Below are positions 6,661 through 7,891 of a stretch of 7,891 nt of DNA, piece after piece. The position numbers and the translations under genes were made by a program. The stretch's first letter is position 1, and every line of letters begins with the position of its first letter. The notes under the pieces were generated by a model that was given only the letters and a program-made list of their open reading frames with translations, did no database searches and was not told where the DNA came from. Source of the stretch: an uncultured Anaerococcus sp. (lineage in GTDB: Bacteria > Bacillota > Clostridia > Tissierellales > Peptoniphilaceae); contig CALTXP010000073.1 in NCBI GenBank assembly GCA_943913325.1, positions 1-7,891 on the forward strand, read 5' to 3'.

Positions 6661-7204
6661 TTATATATAATTCTCAATTTTGATATGAATGTTCCTATAT
6701 AAGGTTTCTCCTATATTTAAGCAGATAAAAAAAGTATGTACCCATCCAATATATATAATTACAATAGCTATCACATTTTTAAATGATGGTATTAATATCA
6801 CCTTTTTTCACTGTTCTTATCAAACGCAACATGTTTTAATTTACGACTTTTAGTTATTCTAAGGACAATAATAGCTATGATCTCTAATAAAACCGACATT
6901 AAAAAACAAATTCAGTCGATATGTAAATCCATATATTCTACGTCCCTTCTTAATAACACACTAAACGTAACGCCGATATCTCCAACAAATATTCCTATAC
7001 TACTAAATTCATTTCTGTTTGAATATATATCCATATTGTTAAATTATTTGTATGTAAGTTCCGTATATTTTATCAATATGAACCAATTCAGCATAAGACA
7101 TAGATAGTAAAACCAATGTTGCTCTTGATCTATCATTAAATACTTATAACCTTCTTGAATAACTTTATATCGTAATTTTTAAATACATTATCTATAAATG
7201 TCAT
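6661..7204 (-). pseudogene. Decayed DUF443-like (TsaI-type) multi-pass membrane protein gene
   Basis: Four lesions hide one gene. ATG at 7204-7202 has GGAG seven bases upstream and opens MTFIDNVFKNYDIKLFKKV. One missing A near 7145 shifts to the frame KYLMIDQEQHW, LMLNWFILIKY, then TAA (7046-7044), FNNMDIYSN, SIGIFVGDIGVTFSVLLRR, then TGA (6914-6912), SVLLEIIAIIVLRITKSRK, ending SEKR-TGA at 6800-6798. A missing A in the A-run at 6802-6807 shifts again to VILIPSFKNVIAIVIIYIGW and on to TAA at 6663-6661. The restored order (hydrophilic N-terminus with YLMID, then NWFI, a K-x-F-N/D-x-x-D/N stretch, I-G-x-x-LRR, a basic-flanked membrane segment, IPSFK, a final membrane segment) matches my memory of the staphylococcal DUF443 family, to which the TsaI immunity proteins against the type VII-secreted membrane toxin TspA belong. 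About 185 residues are recoverable; the usual family length is somewhat longer, so the C-terminus may be lost. Confidence 0.6.
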
Positions 7205-7309
7205 TTATTTACTCCGCTTCTTTAAGTCATAAAATTCTTTATTTGAAAAACCTCGTATAAAAAATGATTTTAAGTGCATTTTTATACCATTCTCTATTCT
7301 ACCTAGCAT
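7205..7309 (-). pseudogene. Short reading frame coupled to the DUF443-like gene, probable remnant
   Basis: A 34-codon frame, ATG at 7309-7307 to TAA at 7207-7205, reads MLGRIENGIKMHLKSFFI and ends NKEFYDLKKRSK. Its stop directly abuts the ATG of the DUF443-like gene and it contains that gene's GGAG, as expected for the 3' end of an upstream operon partner. An in-frame TAG lies immediately before the ATG, so it may be the last piece of a broken longer gene. I do not recognise the product. Confidence 0.3.
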
Positions 7310-7752
7310 CTAATAGATATCTTATTATCACAAAATAATAAGCAATTCAATCATATTTTTTACTTATTATAAATACAACAATATACTTTATATGATTAAA
7401 GATTATATTAACATTTAAATAAAACTAATTTTATAGATGAATTATTGTCTCAATAACCATTTTAACTATTACACATATGCGTGAAATTCCTTTCATCCAC
7501 AAAATGAACATTACTTAATTCTTCTCGACAGAGATTCTATTCAATCTATTCAGAATTATGACAAATGCTTCTAAAAATATTATACAGTTTTCTTAGTAAT
7601 ATATTAATCAGGTTGGTATTACCATCATTTTAAAAAAATTAAGTAAAATCATGTATAGTATCCGTTTTTAATATTCACTCACTTTATTTATTTTTCGTCT
7701 TTACACATCTCACTATCTTACATATTTTCTTCATTGATTAAATCGCACCCCT
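7310..7752. other. Intergenic or decayed stretch with no intact gene
   Basis: No frame on either strand is long enough or well enough started to be called. On the minus strand 7629-7462 reads with only two stops in 55 codons (fragments such as NLINILLRKLYNIFRSICHN and REELSNVHFVDERNF), which may be the trace of another lost gene but is not distinguishable from chance. A small inverted repeat TGGTATTACCA lies at about 7614-7624. Nothing else is visible. Confidence 0.4.
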
Positions 7753-7799
7753 AAAAAAGCACCTCATAACATTAGACTTTCTACCTAATGCTACGAGGT
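7753..7799 (-). terminator. Strong Rho-independent terminator for a gene beyond the right edge
   Basis: On the minus strand ACCTCGTAGCATTAG (7799-7785), a 9-base loop, and CTAATGTTATGAGGT (7775-7761) form a 15-bp stem, complete when two G-U wobbles are allowed, followed by GC and six U (7758-7753). The two wobbles are A-C mismatches on the plus strand, so the direction is leftward. It would end a transcript entering the window from the right. Confidence 0.85.
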
Positions 7800-7849
7800 A
7801 CACACATCATGTCATTATTTCGTGACATATAATTCAATTTTTAAAATAC

Positions 7850-7891
7850 TTATCTATTTAAATGTAAGTTTTTAGAAGTTTCACGGCGTGT
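7850..7891 (-). CDS. Possible C-terminal end of an off-window gene
   Basis: The terminator at 7753-7799 implies a gene from the right. Two minus-strand frames are open at the edge: one ends TRRETSKNLHLNR at TAA 7852-7850, the other ends HAVKLLKTYI at TAA 7860-7858. The window is too short to choose between them or to name the product. An imperfect hairpin with arms ATGTCA/TGACAT lies between these stops and the terminator. Confidence 0.25.
   Translation of the reverse strand, partial: TRRETSKNLHLNR

Noticed and set aside
6877..7107. Plus-strand 76-codon frame
   Set aside because: The minus strand here reads as the decayed DUF443-like gene; the plus frame has no binding site and is its shadow.
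7462..7629. Minus-strand stretch of 55 codons with only two stops
   Set aside because: It is suggestive of a remnant, but no family is recognisable and such runs arise by chance in this composition.
1..7891. Insertion sequence, prophage, tRNA or rRNA
   Set aside because: No transposase motif, terminal repeats with target duplication, tRNA-like fold or rRNA sequence was seen.

Overview
The window looks like a coagulase-negative Staphylococcus chromosome. It is very AT-rich. It carries a cell-wall adhesin with a YSIRK-type signal peptide, SdrC-like B repeats and an LPDTG sortase signal, and it holds remains of a DUF443-type membrane protein, a family known mainly from staphylococci. The species cannot be fixed from the sequence alone.

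Layout, left to right. (1) 1-308, plus strand: the 3' part of a YpbQ/isoprenylcysteine carboxyl methyltransferase-like membrane protein, with a terminator-like element at 317-405. (2) 406-947: no supportable gene, but a good minus-strand terminator at 617-646. (3) 948-6056, minus strand: an adhesin-glycosylation cluster in the order sdr-like adhesin (6056-3810), gtfA (3721-2213), gtfB (2220-948). The adhesin is cut by one in-frame TAA codon. gtfB is cut by a 4-bp tandem duplication. gtfA is open throughout. A 15-bp intercistronic stem-loop lies between adhesin and gtfA, and gtfA and gtfB overlap by 8 bases. (4) 6306-6551, plus strand: a divergent 81-residue protein of unknown function with one C-terminal membrane segment. 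(5) 6552-7891: no intact gene. The minus strand carries a decayed DUF443-like gene (7204-6661) with two stops and two single-base frameshifts, preceded by a short coupled reading frame. A strong minus-strand terminator (7753-7799) ends a gene that lies mostly beyond the right edge.

How the genes work together. By family knowledge GtfA and GtfB form one protein O-GlcNAc transferase: GtfA is the GT-B catalytic subunit and GtfB its non-catalytic, substrate-binding partner. They normally modify serine-rich repeat adhesins exported by the accessory Sec system. Here the pair sits directly behind a Ser-Asp (Sdr) MSCRAMM, with no secA2/secY2/asp genes in view, so the natural inference is that the Sdr protein is, or was, their substrate. 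Both the adhesin and gtfB are broken by small lesions that are trivially reversible in silico, which points to recent inactivation, a switchable state, or sequence error. No wholly new system is evident. The points most worth a second look are this Sdr-GtfA/GtfB linkage with paired lesions, and the decayed DUF443 (TsaI-like immunity) gene beside it.
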